A stretch of 64,000 nucleotides of DNA, taken from positions 1 through 64,000 of the forward strand of contig JADKGD010000029.1 in assembly GCA_016717145.1 (NCBI GenBank). Direction: 5' to 3'. The stretch is from Saprospiraceae bacterium. GTDB taxonomy: Bacteria > Bacteroidota > Bacteroidia > Chitinophagales > Saprospiraceae. Position 1 is the stretch's first letter, and every line of letters begins with the position of its first letter. Under the pieces are notes generated by a model. It saw only the letters and a list, made by a program, of their open reading frames with translations. It was not told the DNA's origin and did no database searches. Below are positions 1-7,685 of this stretch, one piece after another. The translations under genes were made by a program, and so were the position numbers.

Positions 1-437
1 ACCCCTATCGGATGTGGCATAAAAATATTTGAGAAGATAACACGACCTTGCTCGGCTGTTGTTGTATTTTGAGCAAGTATCGTATTATGTATATGTATAG
101 ATGTAAGATGTTCTTTTTGGGCAATTATCGGAAGCTCAGGTTCTGAAGGCATTCGACCCTTAACAAAAAGTATTCCTTTTTTTTGAACCGATGTGGTAAA
201 AAATTGATGCACCCACAGATTTACCTCTCCCTGACTAAAACTATTTTCCAAAGCCTGTACACCAGTTGAACAAAGACAGGTATTATTGGATGTGACTGTT
301 GATGTATTTAGTCCTTCTAATGGTTTAAAATTAGTTAAAACACCATTCATAACAGGTATCATTGAAGCTGGTTGCGCTCCATCTTTAAATCTTATCCAGT
401 CGAGAGAACACTCTAAACCTACTGGCCCTATTTCTCT
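1..437 (-). CDS. C-terminal part of frameshifted M23-type secreted peptidase, running off the left edge
   Basis: On the minus strand an open frame without stops runs from about position 437 to the window edge, about 145 codons. It begins in the frame shifted by one base from the peptidase at 385-1170 and reads SREIGPVGLECSLDW, then a polar stretch with LWVHQFFTT and KKGILFVKGR. Removing one T from the T3 at about 437 joins the two frames into one protein. No known domain is recognised in this tail. A C-terminal sorting domain could lie beyond the window. The stop codon is not visible. Confidence 0.6.
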
Positions 438-1170
438 GGAAATAGCAACCATCACAAGTACCATATGCTCCTGCACATAATGTAAGAGATTCATATCGAT
501 TGAGATGAAGATGAGCTCTATTTGAAGCACCCGAATCGCCAAGCACCCCGATGATGTCGCCACTAGCCACTTGGTTGGTAGCTTCAAGTACGGTTCCATT
601 AGGAAATTTATATGTTCGATTAGTACAATTATTGCTTGGACAAACTGCTAAAAGTCGTTGACTCGTGCCGTGTGGGACAAGAATTCCATAAAATTTAGTA
701 TCATCAGTTGATTGATCCAACAATACCATTGAACAATCTCCAATATCCATCGGAAAAACTAACCCGTCTTTAAAAATGTGAAGATACCCAAAATCATGAT
801 CAACACCATCAATGATGATCCACTTAACACCACTACCTCCGCCAATACTATACACAGTGCCTCCAACTATTGCTCTTAGATGTGCCCCTTTATCAGCATT
901 TCCATCATTTGGATTAATACTGTAATCAATCCCGCCATGCCAATCATAAGGTTGTGAACTGCTTAAATATCTTGGACCAAAATCAGATGCAACTTGTGCA
1001 GGTAGATTAAAATATGCGGTGTTGCCATAAGATACAATACCTGTGCATGGACTACATGGGTCATATGGAATTTGTAATCCGCCATAAACAGTTTGTGCAA
1101 TGCATAATTGATGACATATCAATATTAAGCCAATTATATTGACTACATTAAAAAATATCCTTGTTTTCAT
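385..1170 (-). CDS. Secreted M23 (LytM-type) peptidase, N-terminal part of a frameshifted gene
   Basis: The product starts with a signal peptide (about residues 1-25, ending CIAQ). It carries the zinc-site signatures of M23 endopeptidases: HGGIDY near residue 78 and GDSGASNRAHLHL near residue 215, the latter containing the HxH pair. The family cuts peptidoglycan cross-bridges or other glycine-rich peptides outside the cytoplasm. The last 20 or so residues of this frame are not genuine, because the coding signal moves to another frame near 437. Its ATG lies one base after the stop of the upstream lipoprotein gene, so the two probably form an operon. Both zinc motifs look intact, so activity is plausible. 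Confidence 0.75.
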   Translation of the reverse strand: MKTRIFFNVVNIIGLILICHQLCIAQTVYGGLQIPYDPCSPCTGIVSYGNTAYFNLPAQVASDFGPRYLSSSQPYDWHGGIDYSINPNDGNADKGAHLRAIVGGTVYSIGGGSGVKWIIIDGVDHDFGYLHIFKDGLVFPMDIGDCSMVLLDQSTDDTKFYGILVPHGTSQRLLAVCPSNNCTNRTYKFPNGTVLEATNQVASGDIIGVLGDSGASNRAHLHLNRYESLTLCAGAYGTCDGCYFQRNRASRFRVFSRLDKI

Positions 1171-1171
1171 T

Positions 1172-1858
1172 TTATTTTAGGTTTACAATTTTATAATAGT
1201 CGAAAATGCTTACAACCTTAAATGTACCATCTAAAAAGCGTAATTTTAGTTGCTCGTTCTCATGTAATAATATTAAATCTACATTTGTAAATTCTTTAAA
1301 AGTAGCCATAAAGTTTCCCCTAGAATATCGAAAATCTTTACTTGTGCCGTTGTTCATTTTAATACCATAACCAATACTATTTTCTCCAGAAATTGTTTGG
1401 ACACCGCCATTTCCGCCTTCCCTCATACAATTCTCAAACTTCTCTTCATAAACTAAGCTACCATCACTCACTTTGTACACAGTAAAATGGAACCTAAGAT
1501 TTTTATCCCATTCTGGGCTAAGGCATGTCATATTGAATACATACTTCCCATCCGCACTTATACTAGCATTATGGGAAGTGCCACCGTATTTATGCGAAAA
1601 TATTTTTATACCTAACGAATCATAAACTTCTACATAATGTGAACCATATCCTGGTCCAAAAATTTCCATATTTTCAGTATAAGTGTCAGGATTCCAAGAA
1701 ATTTCATACGTAACTGTCACGTATTTATCGGCAGTATACTGATGTGAAATAGATGCCATTCCTCTTTCAAAGTCAAAATCATTTGGGATCTCATCAAATA
1801 TTTCACTGGGTAGATATTCACGTAAGTCGTACTTATTTTCTGTTCCTTTTTTATACAA
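1172..1858 (-). CDS. C-terminal part of frameshifted lipoprotein of unknown function
   Basis: This frame opens at a TTG with no credible start of its own and continues the protein whose N-terminus is encoded at 1717-2307. The sequence is acidic and beta-rich (for example VTVTYEISWNPDTYTENMEI and SHNASISADGKYVFNM), as in a beta-propeller-like or beta-sandwich secreted protein. No family is recognised. Adding one T to the run at 1857-1862 (A6 on the plus strand) restores a single frame of about 375 residues. It ends one base before the M23 peptidase ATG. Confidence 0.6.
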   Translation of the reverse strand: MYKKGTENKYDLREYLPSEIFDEIPNDFDFERGMASISHQYTADKYVTVTYEISWNPDTYTENMEIFGPGYGSHYVEVYDSLGIKIFSHKYGGTSHNASISADGKYVFNMTCLSPEWDKNLRFHFTVYKVSDGSLVYEEKFENCMREGGNGGVQTISGENSIGYGIKMNNGTSKDFRYSRGNFMATFKEFTNVDLILLHENEQLKLRFLDGTFKVVSIFDYYKIVNLK

Positions 1859-2307
1859 AAAATATGAAAAATTGATGTATATGATTCATTTTTTCTTTTG
1901 AAACCCTGGGCATGGAATGGGCTATCTTTGACTATATCTATTTCTTTAATTACATTTTTAGTTTTACTATCTTTGAATACTAGGATTTTACGTGCATAAT
2001 TATACTCATCATACTGTTCAAATTGATTTTTCTCTTGATTGTAATATTTAAATGTAATCAGTTCAGGAAAGCTAGTTCTAATGAGTGTAGTTGTGTCGAT
2101 TTTCCCAATATCAACTTTCGCAGCTGTTGACTCTATTTTATTCTTCGGAGAAAGGGAAACTATTTTTTCTTTCCCCACATCCTTCACCCCTCCACATCCA
2201 CCACATCCCATTGAAACGAAGATCAAAGTGACAATGGGTGTGCTCAATAGTGTGCTAATATGGCTCCTCATGACTTTTATTTTTTGTTTAAAGATATTGT
2301 TTTTCAT
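1717..2307 (-). CDS. N-terminal part of frameshifted lipoprotein of unknown function
   Basis: The N-terminus has a basic start, a hydrophobic stretch (STPIVTLIFV) and a lipobox ending SMGC at about residue 34, followed by GGCGG. This indicates a lipoprotein anchored in an outer or inner membrane. ATG codons at residues 1 and 13 are both possible starts. The genuine part ends near position 1862. The remaining codons to 1717 overlap the better-supported frame at 1172-1858 and are a by-product of a one-base indel in A6. The function is unknown. It is cotranscribed with the M23 peptidase. Confidence 0.55.
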   Translation of the reverse strand: MKNNIFKQKIKVMRSHISTLLSTPIVTLIFVSMGCGGCGGVKDVGKEKIVSLSPKNKIESTAAKVDIGKIDTTTLIRTSFPELITFKYYNQEKNQFEQYDEYNYARKILVFKDSKTKNVIKEIDIVKDSPFHAQGFKRKNESYTSIFHIFCIKKEQKISTTYVNIYPVKYLMRSQMILTLKEEWHLFHISILPINT

Positions 2308-2626
2308 TTATTTTATTTTATTAATTTTTTAAATTTAATTGTCCAGTAAATTTTTGCTCACGGGTCGCTCCACGCTCCACGGTCAAAAATTTTCTATTGG
2401 CAAATAAAAATGCTGCCACTTTGATCAATGTTTCTACTGACTATCACTTAGGCTTCCAGCATGTTACAAATAGGAATCAACCGATCACAACAGGTGCTAC
2501 AATGCAGTAAGACTGCTAATTTTTTGACCAGAATGTATTTCATGTGCTGTGTGCATTTAGATTCATTTTTGGACGCCCATAAAATGGTAAGTCCTACAGT
2601 ATTGGGTGCGTTTTTTTATGTTAGCA

Positions 2627-2878
2627 TTAAGCCAGATTCCGCATTGGACTTTGTAATGAGAGAATATCCGACAAAATAGTTGTGATGCACATGAAAGCCG
2701 TTTAAAAAAGCCATAAGAAATGGCTTTTTAGGCTTGAACCACGAACAACTGGATCGTGGCTTCGACATCTGCCATAAAGTGCAACATTTGCTACATTGAG
2801 GACGGAAAAATGAGTACAGAAACAAATATAAAGTCAGATATTATCGGAATAAATTTCTAATGCGGATTCTGGGTTTAA
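2627..2878. mobile_element. MITE-like element, copy 1, bounded by TTAA
   Basis: A 252-bp unit starts TTAAGCCAGATTCCGCATTGG and ends with its imperfect inverted counterpart (AATGCGGATTCTGGGTTTAA). A second copy lies at 34493-34674. The left roughly 60 bp differ at only about four places and the right roughly 90 bp are identical between copies, while the middles are unrelated in length and sequence. No intact transposase is encoded. The structure fits a non-autonomous deletion derivative of an insertion sequence that targets TTAA. The parent family is not identified; IS1380-like is a guess. Confidence 0.7.
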
Positions 2879-3005
2879 GCCATAGGATCGACTTAATGCG
2901 ATCTCCGTGGGATTATTTGCAGCATAGTATTTTGTTTTTTATATATTAATGTAAGATTTACACTTATAAATATGCAACTACCGTGCCATAGTTATTGATA
3001 TACAA

Positions 3006-3032
3006 TTATATATATATATATATATATATAAT
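3006..3032. repeat. TA dinucleotide run
   Basis: About thirteen consecutive TA units lie in an AT-rich, gene-free interval. Such a run is self-complementary and may vary in length. No link to a gene is evident. Confidence 0.8.
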
Positions 3033-3173
3033 ACGTATGTTATATTATTATATGTGTTTATTACATTGGTATAATGTCCGTATGATTAAACATACTGTCT
3101 GTTGTTTGATATAATATTTTTTCTAAAATCTTTTTCCAAGGCTCCTTTTAATTCATGGACCAGACAGCCTATT

Positions 3174-3336
3174 GTCTGAACTGTGATTTTTATGATTTAT
3201 GTGATTATTATGATGCATGATGTAGCTTGTGATTTTACCGGTCAATTCGCTAAATTTATATGCTGCATTTATCATCGTTATATTTTGTTATTCATCATTT
3301 CAATCAAAAAAATCAGATCTAAATCACCGTTCAGAC
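3174..3336. repeat. Palindromic intergenic element
   Basis: The left end GTCTGAACTGTGATTT (3174-3189) is the inverted counterpart of AAATCACCGTTCAGAC (3321-3336) with one mismatch, and the interior holds further TGATTTTTATGATT-type runs. The unit could fold into a long hairpin on either strand. It lies outside genes. It resembles the dispersed palindromic repeats seen in several Bacteroidota genomes, from memory only. Confidence 0.55.
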
Positions 3337-3459
3337 TTTGTGTGAATTTATGTAAAGCATGATTTTTATGATTAACTTGATGACTATGATTTTTGACTAT
3401 TTGTACATCAGATAATTGATGCTCAGGACATTTTGCACCTTTTCCAATGACAACAGACC

Positions 3460-4776
3460 CTACTTAGCCCTCACTAACACAATAACCATATCCATCACAT
3501 TGGTTCCGGTGGGTCCCGTTTTTATAAGACTACCATACTTTTCAAAAAAATGATATGCATCAAAGTTGTACATATATGATTGCATATCTATGTTTTCCAG
3601 AGCCACCCGATCGATCAATAAGCTGTCAATATAAGCCCCTGCTGCATCTGTAGGGCCATCAGTACCATCAGTGCCGGCACTCACGATCATCACATCATAT
3701 TTCAGTGGGGTTTTGACCAATTCAGCCAAAACACAAAGCACCAGATGCTGATTTCTGCCACCTTTTCCTGTACCCATAACTTCCAGTGTGGGCTCACCAC
3801 CCCAAATCAAACAAGCCGGCAAAGTGTCCTTGCAAGTCAGGATGTGGTAACATATGCTATGTACAAAATCCGTGACTGTACAGGAAATATCCATTTCCAT
3901 AATATCCGTCTTATACCCCAGATTTGTTGCTTTCTCTTTTGCAGCTGACAAGGCCATTTTATTATTTGCCAGGATATAATAATCGGATAATTCCGGTTGT
4001 ACTTTTTCCTGTTTTTCACTTGCGCTTTCGATGATCATGCCATCTGCAATGGTGTGTTGAGTATGATTAGGCAGCTTATACCATATGTTGTATTTTATCA
4101 GAATATCATAAGCATTTTTGAATGTTGATGTGTCCCCGACAGTCGGACCAGAACCAATAATGCTTGGGTCATCGCCGATCACATCACTCAACACAATCGT
4201 AATCAATTTATGATGACCCAATGCTTTTTTAAGTCCGCCACCTTTAAAAACACTAAGTTTTTTTCTGACCGTATTTATCTCGTGAATATCCGCTCCAGAT
4301 TTTAAAAGGCGATCGTTTACTTCCTGCATTTCGGCCAATGTGGTGCCAAAAGGTAAGTCCATAACCAAAGCAGAAGCGCCTCCACTCAACAATACCATGA
4401 CAGTGTCATCTGCCTTAAGTTTGTGACAAAATTTGTCGATTTTTTGGAAAGCAAGTACACTATTTTCATCCGGAATCGGGTGAGCTGCTTCCACACTTTC
4501 AAAACCTTCAATAGGAAATCCATGTCCGTATTTTGTAATACAAATGCCTTCTACCAATAATGTGTCACAGCTCTTTTTTATGGCCATAACCATCTCTGCT
4601 GCAGCCTTACCCAGGGCAATCACCTTTAATATATTATGATTTAAAATATAGTGTTTATCACAGATTATCAGTGTGTTATCAAGTACATTTACATGTTCAT
4701 GAGTAAAAACATTTGGTTTTACAGCTTCAATGCCTTCATTCAGAATGGCTAAACCATCACGGTGAAACAATGTCAA
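3460..4776 (-). CDS. Glycerate 2-kinase, MOFRL/DUF4147 family
   Basis: The 438-residue product matches the type-2 glycerate kinases that phosphorylate D-glycerate to 2-phosphoglycerate in the cytoplasm. Family signatures visible are ALGKAAAEM (about 52-60), LLSGGASALV (about 129-138), VLSDVIGDDPSIIGSGPT (about 195-212), and near the C-terminus GGRNQHL and SAGTDGTDGPTDAAGA. The length is normal for the family. Its ATG overlaps the stop of the DUF4403 gene by 4 bp, so it is translationally coupled and shares that promoter. The product would enter lower glycolysis. The family call is confident; the exact physiological substrate is inferred. Confidence 0.88.
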   Translation of the reverse strand: MTLFHRDGLAILNEGIEAVKPNVFTHEHVNVLDNTLIICDKHYILNHNILKVIALGKAAAEMVMAIKKSCDTLLVEGICITKYGHGFPIEGFESVEAAHPIPDENSVLAFQKIDKFCHKLKADDTVMVLLSGGASALVMDLPFGTTLAEMQEVNDRLLKSGADIHEINTVRKKLSVFKGGGLKKALGHHKLITIVLSDVIGDDPSIIGSGPTVGDTSTFKNAYDILIKYNIWYKLPNHTQHTIADGMIIESASEKQEKVQPELSDYYILANNKMALSAAKEKATNLGYKTDIMEMDISCTVTDFVHSICYHILTCKDTLPACLIWGGEPTLEVMGTGKGGRNQHLVLCVLAELVKTPLKYDVMIVSAGTDGTDGPTDAAGAYIDSLLIDRVALENIDMQSYMYNFDAYHFFEKYGSLIKTGPTGTNVMDMVIVLVRAK

Positions 4777-6152
4777 AACTTATTAAATGTTCTGAAATCC
4801 TTGAGCCTGATTTCCAAATAAAACTTAGACCGCATCAATGCCTGGATTTGTCCGGGTTTAAGTTCAAAACTCTCCACGTCAACACTACCAATATTTACCT
4901 TCATTTCCATATTATACTTACTATTTATGGCAGCAATCTGGGCATTGATATTTTCCTGCACTTTGGCGACATTGTCTTTAATGGAAAACTTCAGCATTTT
5001 TTCCATTTCATTTCTGATTTTACCTTCAGCTATCCAGGCAGCCGCTTTGTGTATGACATTTTTTGTTTTAAGTTGAATATCAATATGCTCCAAATAAAAA
5101 TTATTTGCTGCTGCATCATATTTTGGCCTTCCTTTGATGATTAGTGTGCCATTTACAGACCCGGCTACATCGGTGACCACACGAAGGAATTCGTAATCAC
5201 AATTGGTCACAATATTACTCAACGTGATGGTCTTATCACCTGCAGTAAATGTCTGACCATCCAGATTGGCTTTTATTAATGTATTGACATCATACATCTG
5301 TATATCGGCTACCAGTCTGAACAGCGAGCTATCAGGTATTGTCTCATTCCAATAGACCTTAGGAAGGTTGAGACTTGCCGGTACAGGTACAGGTTTATAT
5401 GTGGTAAATGTCGACAATGCCTTTATGCTTATTTTGCCCTGAGCACTAAACCGACTATTGATGATTCTATTCAGTTGAATTTTTTCCGGCTTAATGTTGA
5501 GCCAGGCGCTTACATTAGGATCCATCTGTATGGGCTGATCAAACATACGCATGGTTTCTTTCATCTTTTGTTTGATGGTAAAACTCTCTTTGACGCCATC
5601 ATCTATGGACTGTTCAATCTGACTCTTTGTTTTTTTAATGATGACATTTGATATCATTTCGATAGGCAGGTTCAAGCCGGCTATATTTAACTTAGGCTTT
5701 TCGATCCAGCGGTGAACCGACAGATTGGTTTTTGTTTTAAGATTCCAGGTACTGTCGAGATCAACATCTGTGATAAAACTCATTTCCAAAACACCTTTGG
5801 CTTTGAGGTTTGCCAGCAGGGTTTGTTTCTCTACCAGAATACCTACCGGAATAACTACGAGGATATTTTTCCCTTCGATTTCAACAGTCGCCTCTTTGGG
5901 TTTGGAAAGTGTCATTTTAATATCAAAGTCAGGCAGATTAAAACTCGTTTTGAACGTTTCCTCTATAGAACGGTTGAAGGTATCTTTTATGCCTGACTTA
6001 TCCAGTCTGTAGTTTATTATGAGGTCTGTGTAAAAGTCTTTTTGAGTTTCAGACTGCTTGACAGGTACATAAACTATTTCTTTTTTTGTACCACATGCGG
6101 ACAAAAATGAAATAATTAAAAAAGAAAAAAATATCTTTACAAATCGGGACAT
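4773..6152 (-). CDS. DUF4403 family lipoprotein
   Basis: The product has a lipoprotein signal (MSRFVKIFFSFLIISFLSAC) followed by about 440 residues of the DUF4403 type, a family of Bacteroidota outer-membrane-associated proteins of unknown function thought to have lipid-binding-like folds. I place the start at the ATG at 6152 (one codon earlier is equally possible). The more upstream TTG at 6176 lies inside a TATCTTTG promoter element and so cannot be the start. The gene heads a two-gene operon with glycerate kinase; no functional link between the two is obvious. Confidence 0.8.
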   Translation of the reverse strand: MSRFVKIFFSFLIISFLSACGTKKEIVYVPVKQSETQKDFYTDLIINYRLDKSGIKDTFNRSIEETFKTSFNLPDFDIKMTLSKPKEATVEIEGKNILVVIPVGILVEKQTLLANLKAKGVLEMSFITDVDLDSTWNLKTKTNLSVHRWIEKPKLNIAGLNLPIEMISNVIIKKTKSQIEQSIDDGVKESFTIKQKMKETMRMFDQPIQMDPNVSAWLNIKPEKIQLNRIINSRFSAQGKISIKALSTFTTYKPVPVPASLNLPKVYWNETIPDSSLFRLVADIQMYDVNTLIKANLDGQTFTAGDKTITLSNIVTNCDYEFLRVVTDVAGSVNGTLIIKGRPKYDAAANNFYLEHIDIQLKTKNVIHKAAAWIAEGKIRNEMEKMLKFSIKDNVAKVQENINAQIAAINSKYNMEMKVNIGSVDVESFELKPGQIQALMRSKFYLEIRLKDFRTFNKF

Positions 6153-6173
6153 CATTAATTGAACTTTTGATTG

Positions 6174-6181
6174 CAAAGATA
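6174..6181 (-). promoter_or_regulatory. Bacteroidota -7 element for the DUF4403/glycerate kinase operon
   Basis: TATCTTTG on the minus strand matches the TAnnTTTG consensus exactly, about 20 bp upstream of the chosen ATG. No good TTTG is seen at the -33 position. Confidence 0.6.
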
Positions 6182-6437
6182 ACTTTCAAATAGTGAAAAA
6201 TGGTATGTCATTTTATTATAATTTATAAAAAAATACATTTATTAACCCTTGATATGCAATTTTTTTGTCTTTCATATTGCAAATATTGATAATGATCGTA
6301 TATTTGTTTTATATATATATTTTATCAAAACAAACACAAGACCAATTCGGATTAAAATTTAATATAAACTAAACATTTTTGTAGCATGAAGTTTGTATTA
6401 TGTTTTAAAAAGCTGGCCTTATTTTAAAAACAAACAT

Positions 6438-7040
6438 ATGAAAAACGTATTTTTAATTGTAATTCTTTTGAGTTTCTCCATCGTTTCAATGGCTCAAAAA
6501 TCAAAATCTTCCGGCTGTAAGGCAACTTGCACTACTGATCCTGTGATCGAGACAGTTGAAAAAATTCACTACATATTTACAGGTGCTGATACTACAGGAC
6601 TTAATGTAAAAATGACAAAGATTACCGTCGTTGAAGGTAGAAAGGAAATGGTAAAAAAACGAAAAGATAAAGACTGCATTTCAGAAAACCCTATGGATTG
6701 TTTTATCGAAGTTATGGAAGATATCCCGCCTGTAACGATGAATTTATATACCTTGCCCAATGGGGATAAAACCAAAGAATATGACATCCGTAAAGAAAAA
6801 ATTAATGTCGTCAAAAAGGAAGGCGGTAAAAGTAATGAGGACATTGTGTGTATAAAAAACAGATCAACAAAACTTATTAAAAAAGTGCAGCAGGGACTTA
6901 TAGCTGTTGGATATCCGTTGAGTGTAAACGGAATTCTTGATCAGGCAACAAACCTGTCTATCACTGATTTTCAAAAATCCAAGGGTCTTGCCTACGGAGA
7001 CCTGACTTTATCAACTTTGGCAGCTTTAGGTATTAAATAG
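6438..7040 (+). CDS. Secreted protein with C-terminal peptidoglycan-binding-like domain
   Basis: I choose the ATG at 6438 because it gives a clean signal peptide (MKNVFLIVILLSFSIVSMAQ). An in-frame ATG 45 bp upstream only adds a polar extension. The mature part begins with a cysteine-containing segment (SSGCKATCTTDP), has a lysine-rich middle, and ends in about 60 residues resembling a PG_binding_1 domain (KKVQQGLIAVGYPL, then GILDQATNLSITDFQKSKGL and LSTLAALGI). Such domains anchor proteins to peptidoglycan. There is no catalytic domain. The cysteine at 662-range codon DKDCISENPMDC may pair in the periplasm. The role beyond cell-wall association is unknown. Confidence 0.7.
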   Translation: MKNVFLIVILLSFSIVSMAQKSKSSGCKATCTTDPVIETVEKIHYIFTGADTTGLNVKMTKITVVEGRKEMVKKRKDKDCISENPMDCFIEVMEDIPPVTMNLYTLPNGDKTKEYDIRKEKINVVKKEGGKSNEDIVCIKNRSTKLIKKVQQGLIAVGYPLSVNGILDQATNLSITDFQKSKGLAYGDLTLSTLAALGIK

Positions 7041-7071
7041 CCAAATATCCATCGTACAGAACATTATTATT

Positions 7072-7590
7072 TTGGAAAAAACATATTTTGTTAAGCGTAA
7101 TGTATTGGCTGACAAAGGAAGCAGATTGGCCAATTATCTCATTGATTATATAGTAGTTATAGGGTTGTCTATTGTGTTTTTGATGGCTCTGTATCTTTTA
7201 AATGATGTCCTGGGCTTTGATATGGCCAATACCTTGCTTTGGATAGAAAACATGAATTCAGCGGAAGAATATGTTTTTGGCATGTTTTTTACCATACCTT
7301 ATTACTTTTTTATGGAATCACTAACTTACACTACTATTGGCAAATTGGTCACAGGAACTACTGTGGTAGATAAAGAAGGAAATCCTCCCGATACAAAATC
7401 AATTTTAAAAAGAACTTTTACAAGAATAATTCCTTTTGATGCCTTATCGTTTCTTGGTCAGCAAGGACGTGGCTGGCATGATACCATATCTAATACTTAT
7501 GTAGTAAAGAAAAAACAATTGGAAACAGACAGGGATAATTTTTATGCTTTGGAAACACTTGGAGAAGAAATATCTGATGATCCATCCTGA
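7072..7590 (+). CDS. RDD family membrane protein
   Basis: The 172-residue product begins with the hallmark R..NYLIDYIVVIGLS arrangement of RDD proteins. Two further hydrophobic spans follow, then TIGKLVTGTTVVD, FTRIIPFDALSF and GWHDTISNTYVV, as in the family. RDD proteins are small polytopic inner-membrane proteins, some implicated in ion/proton exchange, mostly uncharacterised. The start is a TTG at 7072; the next in-frame ATG would delete the first membrane segment. It lies 31 bp after the peptidoglycan-binding gene and is followed by a strong terminator. Confidence 0.83.
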   Translation: MEKTYFVKRNVLADKGSRLANYLIDYIVVIGLSIVFLMALYLLNDVLGFDMANTLLWIENMNSAEEYVFGMFFTIPYYFFMESLTYTTIGKLVTGTTVVDKEGNPPDTKSILKRTFTRIIPFDALSFLGQQGRGWHDTISNTYVVKKKQLETDRDNFYALETLGEEISDDPS

Positions 7591-7630
7591 CATTTTGATT
7601 ATATATCAGGATTGATGACTGACAAAATAA

Positions 7631-7666
7631 AAGCCCTATCCGACAAATTTCGGATAGGGCTTTTTT
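7631..7666. terminator. Bidirectional intrinsic terminator
   Basis: A perfect 12-bp stem, AAGCCCTATCCG with its complement, encloses an 8-nt loop, followed by a T run on the plus strand and a T-rich run on the minus strand. It sits between the convergent RDD and TonB-receptor genes and can serve both. Confidence 0.9.
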
Positions 7667-7685
7667 ATAACGTTATGTTGGTCTC

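Larger units (their letters stand above)
2308..3459. other. Gene-poor 1.15-kb interval with repeats
   Basis: I see no convincing gene here. The short frames at 2461-2679 (+) and 2616-2825 (-) run through the terminal repeat of the MITE-like element and show no family resemblance. The interval contains the MITE-like element (2627-2878), a TA dinucleotide run (3006-3032) and a dispersed-type palindromic element (3174-3336). It separates the lipoprotein/M23 operon from the glycerate kinase operon; neither reads into it. Confidence 0.6.

Noticed and set aside
286..480. 64-codon plus-strand frame
   Set aside because: It lies opposite the supported minus-strand continuation of the M23 gene and has no family resemblance.
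2461..2825. Short frames on both strands near the MITE
   Set aside because: They run into the terminal repeat and show no transposase motif; treated as fortuitous.
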